Assembly (NCBI GenBank): GCA_951640195.1
Contig: CATOCQ010000002.1
Coordinates: 1-64,000 of the forward strand
DNA length: 64,000 nucleotides
Source: Porpolomopsis calyptriformis
Taxonomy: Eukaryota > Basidiomycota > Agaricomycetes > Agaricales > Hygrophoraceae
Direction of reading: 5' to 3'
A program made the position numbers and the translations under genes. Positions 11,980-25,332 of this stretch are shown piece after piece. Each line of letters starts with the position of its first letter. Position 1 is the first letter of the stretch. The notes beneath the pieces are model-generated. The model was not told the origin of the DNA and did no database searches. It saw only the letters and a program-made list of their open reading frames with translations.

Positions 11980-12429
11980 CTACTGGTTATCATGCTAACT
12001 GGCTGTGAGAAACATCTGGGTGCTGACCCCTCCGCGCTTACGCTGGTAATCAATCTTGCATTTATTTACGAGTCGCAAGGACAATATGACAAGGCTGAGA
12101 CCCTTTACAAGCGGGCGTTAGCTGCCTCCGAGGAACACCTGGGTGCCGACCACCCATCCACGCTTGCGTTGGTGAACAACTCATAGCGACAATATGACAA
12201 GGCTAAGACCCTCCACAGGCAGGCATTAGTTGGTTCCAAGCGTTATCTGGATGCTGACCACCCAGACACACTTACATCGCTATCGCTGAACAACCTCGCA
12301 TTTGTTTGCAATTCACAAGAACCACACGACAGGGCTAAGGCACTCTTCAAGTGGGCACCAGCTGGCTGCGAGGAACATCTTGGCGTCAATCACCCATCCA
12401 AGTTTATGTGGCTGGCTATTTGCTGCTGA
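11980..12429 (+). pseudogene. Kinesin-light-chain-type TPR repeat remnant
   Basis: At least three 42-residue TPR units are readable, with signatures such as QGQYDKAETLYKRALAASEE, HLGADHPSTLALVNN, QYDKAKTLHRQAL and HLGVNHPSK. An in-frame TAG at 12,184 interrupts the second unit, and no start or upstream effector domain is present. In Agaricomycetes such repeats usually form the C-terminal half of NLR-like P-loop proteins, so this is probably the broken tail of one. The stop is identical in the second copy (61,465), so it predates the 49-kb duplication. Confidence 0.75.
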
Positions 12430-12564
12430 ATTCATGAAACTCATCCGTGAGCGGTGATCCGGTAGCATGTGGGATTACTCTGTAGCTACAGCAGAAAGAC
12501 AAAGGGCACACACCAAAAGGAATGTACAAAAGAAAGGGTCCGGTCGATCCTTTGTTTATACGGC

Positions 12565-13697
12565 TTAATAACTAGGCGAAAGGCCCCGTTCCTCCTCCAC
12601 CCACCAGCTTTCGAGTATGGCCATCTGTCCCCAGTAGACCCATTTGGCGGTAATGCCCATTCCCTCATGCAGAGTGGCTGCTACGCACGACTCCAGGAGC
12701 ATTGTGATTTCGTCGCTGGTGTCTGTTGTAGACGCACCTGTGGCACTGTCCTTCGAGAGAGTGGGGTAGAACCAGGTATCTTGCCGGTCCCTGCAGAGGT
12801 CAAGTGCCACTTTGCTGAAGGAGCCGCCAAACAATGCACTGGGAAGATCTTGTCCATCATGTCGCTGGTTGAAGTCAGAGATGTCGAGCGGAGTGATTGA
12901 TTTGACCAGCATAAAGGATCCCCCAGAGGTGGATGACGTCAAGCGTTTGTGGAATAAATGGTCCGCTTGACACAGAATGCCCCCCCCCGTCATAATCGCT
13001 CCAACCAAAGCGGGAGCTTCTACAGCAATGTTGGCAATGTAATATGCACGATTAAGGCTGGATTCGCGGGGTGTTTTATGGAGCACGCAGTGTTTTAGAA
13101 GGAACCGGAGGAACAACCACACTAGGCGCAGGAGCACGTCGCACTCGCGTCCGCTGCCGTAGAGAACATAGTTAGTAGAAATAAGAAGTTAGTATAAACC
13201 ATGCTTGCCAATTAACTCTCGCACAAGCAATCAAGAATATTTTGACGTTTGTTTCTAGATCGGCTAGAAAGGAATCGTTTTTCTATGCCATAATCTGTGA
13301 CCCTTCAGCCTCAGGTAGCTGCACCGATTCCCCAATGAAATGGAGAAACTATGGCGCACATGAACAATGAAGATCAGCACAGTAAGACAAGACAAAGAGC
13401 AAAACAAACCTGATCCCACAGAGGTGATGCATTTTTCACAGGGAGGCGGAGGCAGGTCGAATGGGCAAAGAATTGTACGCTTGCATCTGTCACCCGCAAG
13501 CGGACAGGTTTAGTGCGGCTGCTGAAGTACAGATCAACGGACAGACACTTGGAGCGAGGAATAAAGACATACATGTTAGGGCGAACTCTCATTTGATAGG
13601 CGTGAGTCTCCCAGACTTGCCACCAAAGCTGCCCAACAATATCAATATCCCCATTGTAACATCTCGTTCGTCCTGGAACATCATGTTGTGCGGACAT
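12565..13697 (-). CDS. Hypothetical protein, at least two exons
   Basis: The downstream exon (12,565 to about 13,180) encodes TNYVLYGSGRECD, a hydrophobic stretch VLLRLVWLFLRFLL, then AYYIANIAVEAPALVGAIMTGG and a tail ending WVEEERGLSPSY. The upstream exon (about 13,374-13,697) encodes GDIDIVGQLWWQVWETHAYQ and SVDLYFSSRTKPVRLRVTD. Tryptophan-rich, non-repetitive sequence and a GT...AG pair between the exons favour a real gene. The start was not identified and no family was recognised. Confidence 0.45.
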
Positions 13698-14217
13698 GTT
13701 GCAAAGTACTTTCTGGTTGAAAGAGTGTGTAAGAGGAGTTTTATAGTTGCGGGATAAAACAACTGACGGTCACCTTTGATTTTTTGTTGAGTAAGTGACG
13801 GGGAAGAGAAAGTTCTAAATCGCAATGCTCAGACGGTAGCCTTGGTTTTATAGTCACTCGCCGTGCCAAAGCCACCATCCGAACGCTTAAATTAGTAACG
13901 ATGCCACATCACATGTTGGATCTTTCTGTGGACGTTCTGTGGACGTTGGTACATTTTCGGCTCCGAGCCTTCGCCGTATGGTATTTTCTGCATATTGGTC
14001 TGTCCTTTTCATGCCCAGGAACTGCCGCTATCTCTCTTTGAAAGTTGCAGCCTAAGTAGGTGAACATATTTTAAGGGTGGAGCAGTGCAGGTCGAAGCAG
14101 CGTTGATGATCGTTGGATTCTCTTCTTTCGATCTTGCTCTGTGACTCTGTGGCGGTGACGTCAAAGCGTGAGCAATTCAAACAGCTACAACAGTCATCTC
14201 CTTAACTAGCGACGCCC
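13698..14217. other. Upstream region of Crinkler-like gene
   Basis: There is no open frame of note. The stretch ends with a pyrimidine-poor leader before the ATG at 14,218. It presumably holds the promoters of the two divergent genes at its edges. Confidence 0.4.
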
Positions 14218-17200
14218 ATGACAAACGTCACTGACCGGGAACAAGCTCAGCTTGATAAATCTCTGCCTACCCCGTGGTACAATACAAGTGTCGAACAGCT
14301 GGAAGATGAGAAAACCGCCGCCGATCTTCTAGCCGTTGTCGTTCTTAATGCGCGCAATATCTATGCTGCGCACGATCAACCGTTGGATCAGACATACTTG
14401 GATACTTCGGCTTGCAAGAACCTCCTTGCGGACAACCCAGAGCTTCTCATAATGCTCAAAGAAGCCCATTTAATGAAGAAATACCAGAAAATCCGTAACC
14501 ACCGTATGCACCAACCCTGTTACCGCGACCTGTGTTGACTCCATATCTCTTGCAGATTTGCTCAAAAAGATGACAACCCCGACTAATGCGCAATTTCTAC
14601 CCGATGATCTGCCTGAGGCACCGTCGTCGCCCGAAAGGTCACCAATAACCAAACAGCGGATTGTTGGATTTCTGGAGGAGATTGAGTCAGAATTGCGGGA
14701 GTACCTTTTAGGGCAGCGTAAGCTACCCCTGTGGACCCCCGACGACTCATTCGATTGGTCCCGGGATCTTCATTTCAAAGATCTAGCGATCCCCTCGATC
14801 GACGGTTCGCCGAGCTTACTGCTGCATGATCTTGGTAGATGGTCTAGTGGCAAGCATGAAATTTCAGGCCGAATTGACAGAATGTTCAGGAAGAATAGAA
14901 ACATGTCAGTCAAGACTCCTTTCGATGTATTATAATTGACAGCATTTTCCAGCCTACTCTGCAATACTTCAGGCTCGGGCAAGACAAGGTTGATTCTTGA
15001 AGGTCTATCTCATCGTTGGGGCCTTTACTTCACATGCGTTGCCGATCAGTCCACCATTGGTTCTAAGGACGTGACAAATATCATCTCTGACACTCTTGAA
15101 CACACCAGCGGCTTTCACTCACCGCTACCTTTCTTTCTCGGTGGTGATTCTAAAAGATTTCGCGACGCACGCGATCACAATGAAGTCGTGGCCAAACGCC
15201 GGTTCGAACAGGTCCTACTGAGCCGTTTGCTAATCATGGAGAGGTTCCTCGCACTGGCCTATGAAATAGACTCAACATTAACGCAGAATCATCAACGTCT
15301 CTGGCTACTGTTACAAGTGACTCCCACCGCCATATGTTCACGGGATATTTTTCACGAATTTGCGGCAGTCGGTTTGAGGCGGGCTCCCAACGAGGTTCTG
15401 GGGATGATCCAGACTGTCTTTAGCCGCATCATGGCACTAATATCCGAGTCGGCATCATCCGAGGGGTTTTTTTGTGCTATAGATGAAGAAGCCCAGTTCG
15501 CTGCCACTCGACATATGGGTGCGTTTGTATCTAAAGATAAGTATGAAGAAGAGAATTCTCGTGAAGATGGCGATGGCGAAACTAATCAATCTTCGCGGAC
15601 TCCCAAGAAACGCCCAGTCCTGCGAGAGGTCGTGCGGGTGTGGCATGAGGTGCTTCCTCAGGCTACGTTTATTGTTTCAGGGACAGGAATGTCAATCAAG
15701 GTTGTCAACGAATCGTTGTCATCGGGTATCCTCAAGGAGCACAGGTCCTTTGAATTATTTACCGACACGGGATCTTTCGATACCCGTCAGGCTCAGGAAG
15801 AGTACGTGCGAAGGTATTTGCCTTTAGATTCCTGGGAAAACGATACTCGTGAAGAGTTTCTTAGTCGGATCTGGCATTGGCTGCAAGGAAGGTGCTTGCA
15901 CTTCTTTTTGCAGCATGTTCAATATTCGTTTAGGCTCACCATTATTGCACAGGTACCGTTTCACAGCTACATACATCAGCCATCTGTTGCAATACGCGTA
16001 TCATTCACCCCATCGGTTGCTAAATGCATATATTGATGCATGTACGACTTTCACGCCCACCGATTTCCCAGCGTGTGCCGCTGCTGAGCCCGAGGTCCAC
16101 CCTGATGTCATTCACAACAAAATGACTTTTGGCCGGTTCGATTTTGAGAAACTTCACAATAGTATGTTTTGCTTTGTACAACGTCCCCTTTCGATTTATT
16201 TAACCCATGAAACTGTCATAGAGCCAGCCTTGAAAGAAACTATATCGGGCGTCGTTTTTCGATACATCATCCGCCGCAATGTACCTCTGCTGACCGAGGA
16301 AGAGAGGGAACTCATTGAACTTGGATTCGCTCGTTTTGTACACTCAGAAATCAAGGCCGACGAACCATTGGTTATTCTTGCTGCCGCGAACTGGTTGAGT
16401 TCTTCGGGGTTCGACGCACGACATTATCTTGACGGCCAACTTCGTAACAATGAAACGCGACCAGTAGGTCTCGAAGACTACATTGCTTGGAACTTCAGCC
16501 GAGCATTGAAAGAAGTAGGGACTTTGGACAAGCTGTTGATAATGCGTGACATGCCCGATTTCGTGAAGCAGACGGCTGAGGTCGTGGCTTGGACTCTTGG
16601 TAGCGACGGAATGATTCAAGTCTTTCCTACCGACCAACCATCGTATCAAGTGGCTAACACATGTTTGGGGTTCGATGCGACGACTCCAGAAGAAACTCTG
16701 CACTGGTTTCAGGATGCTCGTTGTCTAACCTTCCTTTTTCCTGATAACAACATGGGGCCAGATATTGTTTGCCTTCTGAAGTTGGCAGACAACACTCTGG
16801 TGTGGGTGGTGATCCAAGTGAAAGCCTACCTGTGGGAAAACCTCAAACCGAAGGTCGTGGAAGGTGCCATCAAGGCTACTTCGCCCGACAAATTTTATAT
16901 AAATAAAGTGAGCGAGAACCTCTATCCTGGTGCGGATGACCCTCTGAACTTGGCTTGCCAGAACGGAGAGCCATTCTCCTTCTCTTCGCGTCCCCAACTT
17001 GTGCCCAAACTGAAGCGGTGTCTTGCTGCCATCCCTCGCTCAAATAATATAAAAGGAAAATACAACCTTTTGCGTGTTGTTGCTGCTTACCCTGCTCGTG
17101 CCACTATCAAGGATGATCTCACAGACCCAGATCCCGATTCTCATGCTTTGGCGTCATTGGATATGACTGTTTTCTCGCGGCTAGATTCCTCTGGTATATT

Positions 17201-17288
17201 CACAGCACTGGGGGCTGAGATCTCGGCTAGCCGTCTGACGAAAAGAATTCAACCAAATTTGAAGCGAAAACGTATTCAAGGAGATTAG
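14218..17288 (+). CDS. Crinkler-like P-loop NTPase plus PD-(D/E)XK nuclease
   Basis: Model: join(14218..~14494, 14556..14904, 14953..15891, 15953..17288), roughly 960 aa. Joining the second and third exons restores NILLCNTSGSGKTRLILEGL, a Walker A P-loop. Joining the third and fourth restores WLQGRYRFTATYISHLLQ. The C-terminal exon has GPDIVCLLKL followed by VWVVIQVKAYLWE, i.e. Pro-Asp then Gln-x-Lys, a PD-(D/E)XK nuclease core with Gln at the usual Glu position. This P-loop plus nuclease order is the architecture described for the Crinkler-RHS-type class of eukaryotic effector-like proteins, thought to derive from transposon-like systems. The reading frame is intact with 45-61 base introns. 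A DNA-directed role is inferred. The second copy is cut by the window end. Confidence 0.75.
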
Positions 17289-17989
17289 TGATGTAACCTC
17301 GCTGCCCCCTCACTGGTGAGTGGGCTATCTTCCATGTCACTCCAGACTCTAAACCTCCGACAACGTCCGCCCCCGAAATAGATACCGCCGACTCTCGGGA
17401 CGGTCAAGACTTGGAAGGAAGGGGGGTATTTTTCCCTCGCGCGTAGATGATGTTCTCAACTATCAAGGAGCTCTTTGAATTCCGATGTTTGTACCTCGTT
17501 GGGCACCGCATCCTGTGTCCTTATCTCTTTCTGCAATTATTAATAATTCGGGGAGTCAGGTCATGATATCGATATCGACGTAGTCCAAGAATACCTGAGG
17601 AGATAGTATAAGAGAGTTTCAGGACGAGTGGACGATGACCTACCTTGCCACGGGTCCACTGAGTGTGCTAGTAGTGCTCGATTCCATCGTATTCCCATCC
17701 ATCACAGAAAATAGCATCATCATCAGGGACCCATTATCAACAAAATGACCAAAATGCTGGCACAAAATTAATTCAAAATTCTTTGGGGGATCGTTAGGGC
17801 ATCCCAATAAAATCAGTTTAAGCCATAAATTAAAAAAATCGGCGGTCCCATTCTTGAGATATATGTAAAATACTCCATTTATACCATTATGCAGCCCAGC
17901 TATTGTATTGCACTCTATAAATCACAATTTCATGTCCATTCGATAGGCACAGTGAACTAATGGTGGGCCCACAGAAAATTCCGATTTTT
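17289..17989. other. Intergenic, AT-rich
   Basis: No gene is seen. Composition shifts from moderate GC to AT-rich near 17,750, approaching the tandem array. GATATCGATATCGA near 17,564 is a short palindromic run. Confidence 0.5.
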
Positions 17990-19960
17990 AGAGCATTTGG
18001 TATGTCGTGGTGGAAGATAGTAAGGTTTTAGGAGGAGGCATAAGTATAAGTAGCTATAGACTGCTCTAAAAATCGGGGTTTCATATTCAATCGATAGCCC
18101 CAGTGTCATAGAGGTGGGGAATACAAAAATCCCGATTTATGGACCATTTGGGGTACCGCAATCAGTGATATAAGGGGTATGGGGGGGTATATCTCCAACT
18201 TATCACAGAGCTCTTTAAAAATCAGGATTTTATGTTCAATCGATAGCACTAGTGTCACAGATACTGGGAATACAAAAATCCTGATTTATAGACCATTTGG
18301 GGTACCGCAATAAGCTATATAAGGGGTATGGGGGGGTATATCTCCAACTTATCACAGAGCTCTTTAAAAATCAGGATTTCATGTTCAATCGATAGCAGTA
18401 GTGTCATAGAGGCTCGGAATAACAAAATCCTGATGTATAGGCAGAATAAGGTACCGCAATAAGCTATATAAGGGGTATGGGGGGGTATATCTCCAACTTA
18501 TTACAGAGGTCTTTAAAAACCTGGGTTTTATATTCAATCAATAGCCCCAGTGTCATAGAGGTGGGGAATACAAAAATCCTAAGTTATAGACCATTTGGGG
18601 TACCGCAATCAGTTATATAAGGGGTATGGGGGGGTATATCTCCAACTTATTACAGACATCTTTAAACATCATAATTTCATGTTCAATCAATAGCACTAGT
18701 GTCATAGATGCTCGGAATAACAATATATGGGTAGAATAAGGCACTCCAATAAGGTATATAAAGGGTATGAGGGAGTATATCTCCAACTTATCACAGACCT
18801 CTTTAAACATCACAATTTCATGTTCAATCAATAGCACCAGTGTTATAGATGCTCGGAATAACAATATATGGTCAGAATGAGGTACTGCAATAAGCTATAT
18901 AAGGGGTATGGGGGAGTATATCTCCAACTTATCACAGACCTCTTTAAACATCACAATTTCATGTTCAATCAATAGCACCAGTGTTACAGATGCTCGGAAT
19001 GACAATATATGGACAGAATGAGGCACTGCAATAAGCTATATAAGGGGTATAGGGGGGTATATCTCTAACTTATCACAGAGCTCTCTGAGCATCAGGATTT
19101 CATGTTCAATCAATAGCACCTGTGTTACAAACATTGGGAATAGTCCAATCATCATGTGTAGATAGACTGGGGTGCCGCAAGAAGTATACAGGAGGTAGGG
19201 GGGGGTATACCTTCAAGTTATCACAGAGCTCTCTGAGCATCAGGATTTCATGTTCAATCAATAGCATTAGTGTTATAAACATTGGGAATAGTCTAATCCT
19301 CGTGTATGGATTGACTAGGGTGCCGCAATAAGTATATAAGATATCATGGGGTGGTATACCTTTAACTTATCAGAGAGCTCTCTAAGCATTGGGATTTTAT
19401 GTTAAATCAACAGCATTAGTGTTACAAAGGTCAGGAGTAGTCTAATCCTCATGTGTGGAATGATTGGGGTATAGTATGTAAGAAGTATCGGATGATATAC
19501 CTTCAACTTATCACAGAGCTCTCCGAGTATCAGGATTTTATGTTCAATCAATAGCATGAGTATTACAAAGGTTAGGAATAGTTCAATCATCATGTGTGGA
19601 TTAACTAGGGTGCCGCAATAAGTATACAACAGGTATGGGAGGGTATACCTTCAACTTATCAGAGAGCCCTCTAAGCATCAGGATTTTATGTTCAATCAAT
19701 AGCATTGGTGCTACAAACATCAGGAGTAGTCCAATCCTCATGTGTGGAATAATTGGGGTACCGTAATTAGCATGCAAGAGGTATCAGAGGTTATACCTTC
19801 AACTTCTCACCGAGCTCTCTAACCATCAGCATGTTATGTTCAATCAATAGCATTAGTGTGATAACATCCCAGAATAACCACATCCCCATGGGCAGACTGA
19901 TTGGGGTACCACAATGAGCAGTGTAACACATATAGGTAGAATAGACCTGTGAATATATAA
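17990..19960 (+). repeat. 140-149 bp AT-rich tandem array, ~13-14 units
   Basis: A TATAAGGGGTATGGGGG box followed by tatctccaacttatcacagag and tcatgttcaatcaatagca recurs throughout. The aaggggtat core starts at 18,172, 18,321, 18,470, 18,619, 18,761, 18,901 and 19,042, so units are 149 bp at the left and about 140-142 bp in the middle. Units become more diverged to the right. The array ends within 20 bp of the stop codon of the large minus-strand gene, which suggests a structural link to it. Confidence 0.93.
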
Positions 19961-19976
19961 TCTTCAAATCGATACA

Positions 19977-22900
19977 TTAGCTACTAGATTGCTCTGATCC
20001 TGGCTCATCTGTGTACTCTAATGAATCGGAATCGGAATCAGACTCTAAATCTGCCCGTTCCCTAGCAGCCTTGACTCTTGACTGAGATCTACCTACTATA
20101 TGTCTTCCTGAACCTGAATCTTCTCTCTCCGCATCTTTCCTAGCAGCGTTCATTCTTGACCGAGTTATCCGCACACCACTCACCCCCTTTCTTCCCTCGT
20201 CTTTCTGGGCAGCCTTGGCCTTTGAGCGAGTAACCCTAACCTGTTGCTCTTTCCCGCTCTCTGAACCTGAAGGATTGTTGTCTGCTTTCTGTCTCACAGG
20301 AGGCTTTCGTTTTTGGTAGATTTTGGCAGACTTTCGGCTCCGAATAGGTGGTTTTATCGATCTCCCCAAGGTTTCATCTAGTCGTCTCTGAAGTATATTC
20401 TTTGAAGCATGAGGCCTTTTTAGGACCTGAGTTCGTGGACGCGCAGCCACCTCTTTCCCAATTTCTTCAATCCGATAGAACTTTGAATTCGAAATAAAGT
20501 TGATCTTGCCTGATTTCATCCCCCATATGACTTGTTTCCCCTTTTTATTCGATAGGCCACCTACAGGAAGGCATTGTAACTGGCCAAATATATTGTCCAA
20601 TTCACGGCAGAGCTGATCACCTTCATCCATATCCCAATCCACAAGATATTGGTGGTAAGTGGAGATATATCCTCCAGGCTGGGTGTATGGTTTCCAGACT
20701 GAATTCTCTGGGATCTGGATAGTTTGTTCAGGGAAGAAGGTTGCCCGACGTGCTGAAAATGATAGATCATGGGAGTGACTCAAAGGAAGCTTTCCTTTAA
20801 GGCCACAGCTCGAAGGAAGGAATTGGCAATGGTCAATGCCTATGATATGCTGAATCGCAGGTACCGTCCAAGTCTCCATTGCTTCCTGAACTGTGGTTGG
20901 CTTGGGTAAAACACCTGCTGATGCAAACTGCTCTGCCAGACTTAGCCACAGCTGATGCGTGAACTCAACAAACAACAGCTTTGTGTAAAGCAGTTCAGGA
21001 GCTTCCCAGTCATCATCCAACCTCCATTCCCTAAGGAAAATCTCTGGCTCGGTTTCCAACAGTTTCTGAATTCTTGACCAAGATGGATCAGGACCCCAAG
21101 GGCACGCATCTTGCTGATACATTTGAATAAGGTGATATGGCTGGTTGGCTTGAGTTGCCTGTGGCTTCTTCAAGGACTGTCCATACGCTTGGATAACCTC
21201 AGCTGGATCCTCCTCCGGTAGTTCTCTTAGAGATAGCACTCCTTTCTTCAACTTGAGGTCGTGAAGAAAGAACATTCCGAACCTCCACATTATCGAACTG
21301 AAACGAAGGTCTCGCAACACATCATTCAAGAATGTGTGCTTTATCCTTGGCGTGACCATGGTGTGCTTAATCAGGTGGATGATAAGCGTAGCCATCATCC
21401 CATAGTTGCTTGGTCGATTTCGTGAAAGGTGTAGTTGGACGTTTTGAAACTCTGCTAGCCTTCTTGCCAACAACTTGAAAAAGAGGCTTGACTTGATCCA
21501 AATGATAGGGTCAGACGACATATAGTCTTGTGCCTGGCAATCATTAGACATTTCTAGTTTGCAGTTATTTCGCTGCTTACCTTTTCAGATGCTACATCAA
21601 GAAGCTTTATAATGGCTAACCCACTCCCTCTAACTTCTTCTCTAACGCCGAATGACTGGATTTGAGAAGATTGAAACAGCTTTTTCCAGTGATCACAGCT
21701 AGTCATGAATCGGTCATTTGTCTTGACTGCATCACAGTCATCACATAGGTAGTTCGTTTGGCCAGGAAGTCGCACCACCTCAAAGCAAAGGTTGTAGCTG
21801 GATCGGAAGCAAAGGTGTACAAGCCGACTTTTCTTCAACTTGGTTTCAGCCTGTCTCCCTCCATAAGCTCCAAACATGGCAGTATAATGGGTCATTCCTT
21901 TTTTCATCCCCATAAGGTCGTACGAGTCGTCGATCCTATCTAACCTCCACAGCCCTACCAATGGCTCCTGATCCTCCCTAGAAGGAGGATGGTATGAAAT
22001 CCCAAGATCAAGCAAGAGTTCTCCATGCGATCGGTCCTTCATATAATCCCAGTCCATGTTAGGAATCATCGAACAGAGTGCCTGATATATATTCTCGGTT
22101 GGGTGGTGCTGCTTAGAGAGCAGTTTGATACCTCGAGCATCTACAACAAAGAAAAAGGACCCGAATCGGCCTAGGAGATCGGGCTGGTTATTTATGATGT
22201 CGCAGAGAGTGGTTCGCATGGAAGAAAATGCTTCAGGTGTGAGGGGAATGGTCTTGGTCGTACGTCTTGTCCCTATTTTCCATTGGAGATTACTGACGCT
22301 TGTAGGAAGATACTCCATAATTCCGGTGTAGTTGGCTAAAACCACTGGCAGAGCAGGCATGATCACTTGTGAGAACCACAACTCCTGTACCTCCCTTGGC
22401 ATCAGAGTAGTCATTCTATGCGTTCCTGGGTCTTTCCTAATCATACGAGGGAAGAAGACGTAGGTGTTAAATTGGCCTGATCCTTGACCCATCTGCCCGA
22501 AATGGGTATGTGGCAAGGCACTAAGTGGATACCTTTTAGACCTCTGCCTAGGATTTCGAGTGGTAGGTGGTTGTAGAACCTGGACATAGACATGATTGTT
22601 GATAGAGAATGGAGGTTTGTCGTCTAACAGTGGAAGAAGGTGAATATTGATTGGACCAATGAACTGTGGTTTATGCGTGACCCATATGACGCTGTCGATA
22701 TCCACCGACACTGACACTTCTTCATCGTCCAGGTTTACTCTATCCTTCTCCAAGTCGAAGTAGATGAATTTGTTGTTGCGTGCTTTACCTTTTACAAACA
22801 CACCCTGGCTCTCTGATGTCCCTTCCACCCCTCCCGCCTCATCCAACATATCCTGAGCACCCATCACAGTCACATCTGGGTTGTCCATAGCTGGTAGGGA

Positions 22901-25332
22901 ATTCAGCACCTCAGAAGAATGAGAAGATAACGAGGATGGGTATGCAACTGGAGATGATGGTAAACATCCACTTGCTTGATCACTTGAATCCCAGTGTGGA
23001 AGAAGGTGGTCATTGAGGAGAACCGGTTCCTGGTTATTGAACATAGAGAAAAAATCGGCCTGCAACCTATAGCCTCTATCCCTCCAGATACTCCAGTGCT
23101 TGCCCAATACAAGCATTCCATTGGTGTCAAAGGTCCACGTGTTTGGAATGATATCAGCTTGATCCTCGGAGCAAACCAACATAGCTGATTCGTAGTCATC
23201 AAAAGGCTGCTCATCAACGCTTGTTGCTAATGCTTCTTCACCCCCATTCCCATTTAGCTCAACCTCTGGAAGTTGGATTTCAGGTAGAGACCTTCTGGAA
23301 GGCTGAGGTGGTAGGTTGATTACAATGGAATCATCATCGTTGTCATCATTGTCATTGTCATTGTCATTGTTGTCGTCATTGCTGGCATTGCCATCCTTGT
23401 CGTGACTATCCAGAAGATGGCCTAGTTGATTAATATAGGTAGCCTCTTTAGATTGATTATCACAGGTAATCGGAATGAGATAATACTCACACTTCATACG
23501 AGCAGTTGCAAGCGCAAGTGCTATTACCTCGAAACGCTTGAATTTTAAAAGCCCAGCCTTCATATCATTCACAACCTCAGAATTGGGTTCCATGGAATAC
23601 CGAAGCAGGGTCTGAGTCTTGTTCCAGAAGTCATATGATTTTTGTACAGTTTGAAGCGCAGTGAGAAATATTCTCTCTCGCATCGCATGAACACATTGCA
23701 ATTTGGGTGCAAGTGGGTGTTGGTTAATGTCTGTGGAATACATCCAACCATTATCAAAGATTTCTTGGCAAAGCGATGCCATCCAGGAACCAGTGTCGGC
23801 CTCACTCTGTTGAAATATGTATATGAATATGCTTCTTCTGTATAGAAACGAGATTTTCACCGTATTCCAATTCGGTTCGATTACTTGGGGACCTCGCTCA
23901 TCCAACTCACTACCCAGGATCCACCCAAACACATTAGCAATAGCCCTCCAATAGTAGTTGCCATTCCACTCCGTCCAATCTGAGTACATATTGGTTTCGA
24001 GTGGAGCTCCATGGCTAAAAACAAGAACCTTCTCCTGCTGGTAATCAAATAAAGCTAGCCTTTGGGTTGCAGAAGATTGCCATGATAGTGGAGGGAAAAA
24101 TAACACAGGCTTTTTCGGGATAGCAACGTGAGGTGGAAGAAGGAGAGTTTTATGGATTTCGGTAGACAGGATGTCTTCTTCTTCTCTTATTACCCTGCTC
24201 ACCGTTTCCGAGTCTAGATAGTAGGAATATCTCTGAGATGGCATCTGGGGTTGAATGGACATATACCATGATTTCAAAAGGTAAATTTCTATGACCGCGT
24301 GATCCAGGTGGTTTCCAGGCTTAGCAGATCCCAATGATTGACAAGCTGAAGCCCATATCCTTGGATCTGCTAGCTTCGTGTCTAATATCCTTAATGAGTC
24401 TAATCACCACCAATAATATAAGAACATACCTATAAAAAGCTCTTGCTCAGATCGTGGTAGATTCAATCGAATGGCATTTTTTGCTAGTAAATGAGAATGA
24501 GCGCTGTCACTTTCACTGGATCCAATGAAATCTGATCCGTTATTGCTAGCTGGCGACGATGATCGGCTTGTTGAGCTTCTAAAAGTTTAGTATTTAACCT
24601 AACATTTCGAATGATAGATTTATTCACCGGTGTCTGGTTTCAAATCGCGAGTTGTTCCTTCTAATATCCACCGAAGGCTCTGAAGGAGAGCTATAATCAC
24701 TAAACCTAACCAGTATTAATACGCAAGTATCTTATGATTTCTCTTAAAATACATACCATGCTTTCGCCACCTGGAAAATAAATAAATGTAAGTTATTATT
24801 GTCATAGGTTAATTGAGACATACAGCGTCATTATCCTTTCTACTTATTGTGTTTTGGACCCTTGAAGGACCTGGCTGGGGACCTAAGGGAGCCAATGGAG
24901 GTATCGATATATATTGCTGATCCGAATTCTGGATGTTAAGATGATTTAGGCTAATTAACGTTGTCTGTAATAATGTGAGCACTTTAACCTTGAAAACAGA
25001 TATACACTTACTGAGTATACTGGCTTTTTGTTGATTAATATATGTTTTTTGGAAGGCATATGTTTTTCTCCTAGCATCGGTATTGGCATTGGCATCTTCT
25101 CTGCACAAGGCATATTCAGGATATTACGTATATCACTATCATCTGAACCACTAGAAGTCGAATCCCCTTCCTGGTTTATTATGGTTTTATTAGCCTCGTA
25201 ATGATTTAATTGTGTGAATCGAATTAGATACATAACTACTAGGGATAGGCTTACCTTGGCTAGTGAGGACATAGCTATGATCCTATCTATATCACTGTCA
25301 TAATCTGCACCTTCATTTGCCTGGTTTGCCAT
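19977..25332 (-). CDS. Very large unknown protein (~1,700 aa), many exons
   Basis: Two long frames join through a 47-base intron near 21,538-21,584 (GTAAGC...TTGCCAG) to give SEKAQDYMSSDPIIW. On the 5' side, small exons at 25,255-25,332, 25,012-25,194 and further ones to 24,300 splice in phase, placing the start at MANQANEGADYDSDIDR. The middle has a D/N-rich acidic run (about 23,330-23,400). A well-conserved-looking core includes PHTHFGQMGQGSGQF, TYVFFPRMIRKDPGTHR, FFFVVDARGIKLLSKQ and YLCDDCDAV (a possible Cys pair). The C-terminus is basic with three copies of a TRSKAKAAQKD-like motif. No known transposase or helicase signature was recognised. It shares a 129-bp divergent promoter with the zinc-binding gene. 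Confidence 0.7.

Larger units (their letters stand above)
1..14719 (+). repeat. Long direct repeat, left copy (49,281-bp period)
   Basis: Every stretch compared here recurs 49,281 bp downstream in the same orientation, and all open frames keep their length and spacing, so no indel is apparent. Three substitutions were seen by eye: 1252, 2109 and 4970. The copy begins at the first base of the window, inside a gene whose 5' exons are visible only in the right copy (48,289-49,281). The repeat therefore probably extends to the left of the window. The comparison was by eye, so further single-base differences may exist. Confidence 0.97.

Noticed and set aside
13461..13757. Plus-strand frame opposite the hypothetical gene
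   Set aside because: The minus-strand reading is Trp-rich with balanced composition and splices to a downstream exon, so it was preferred.
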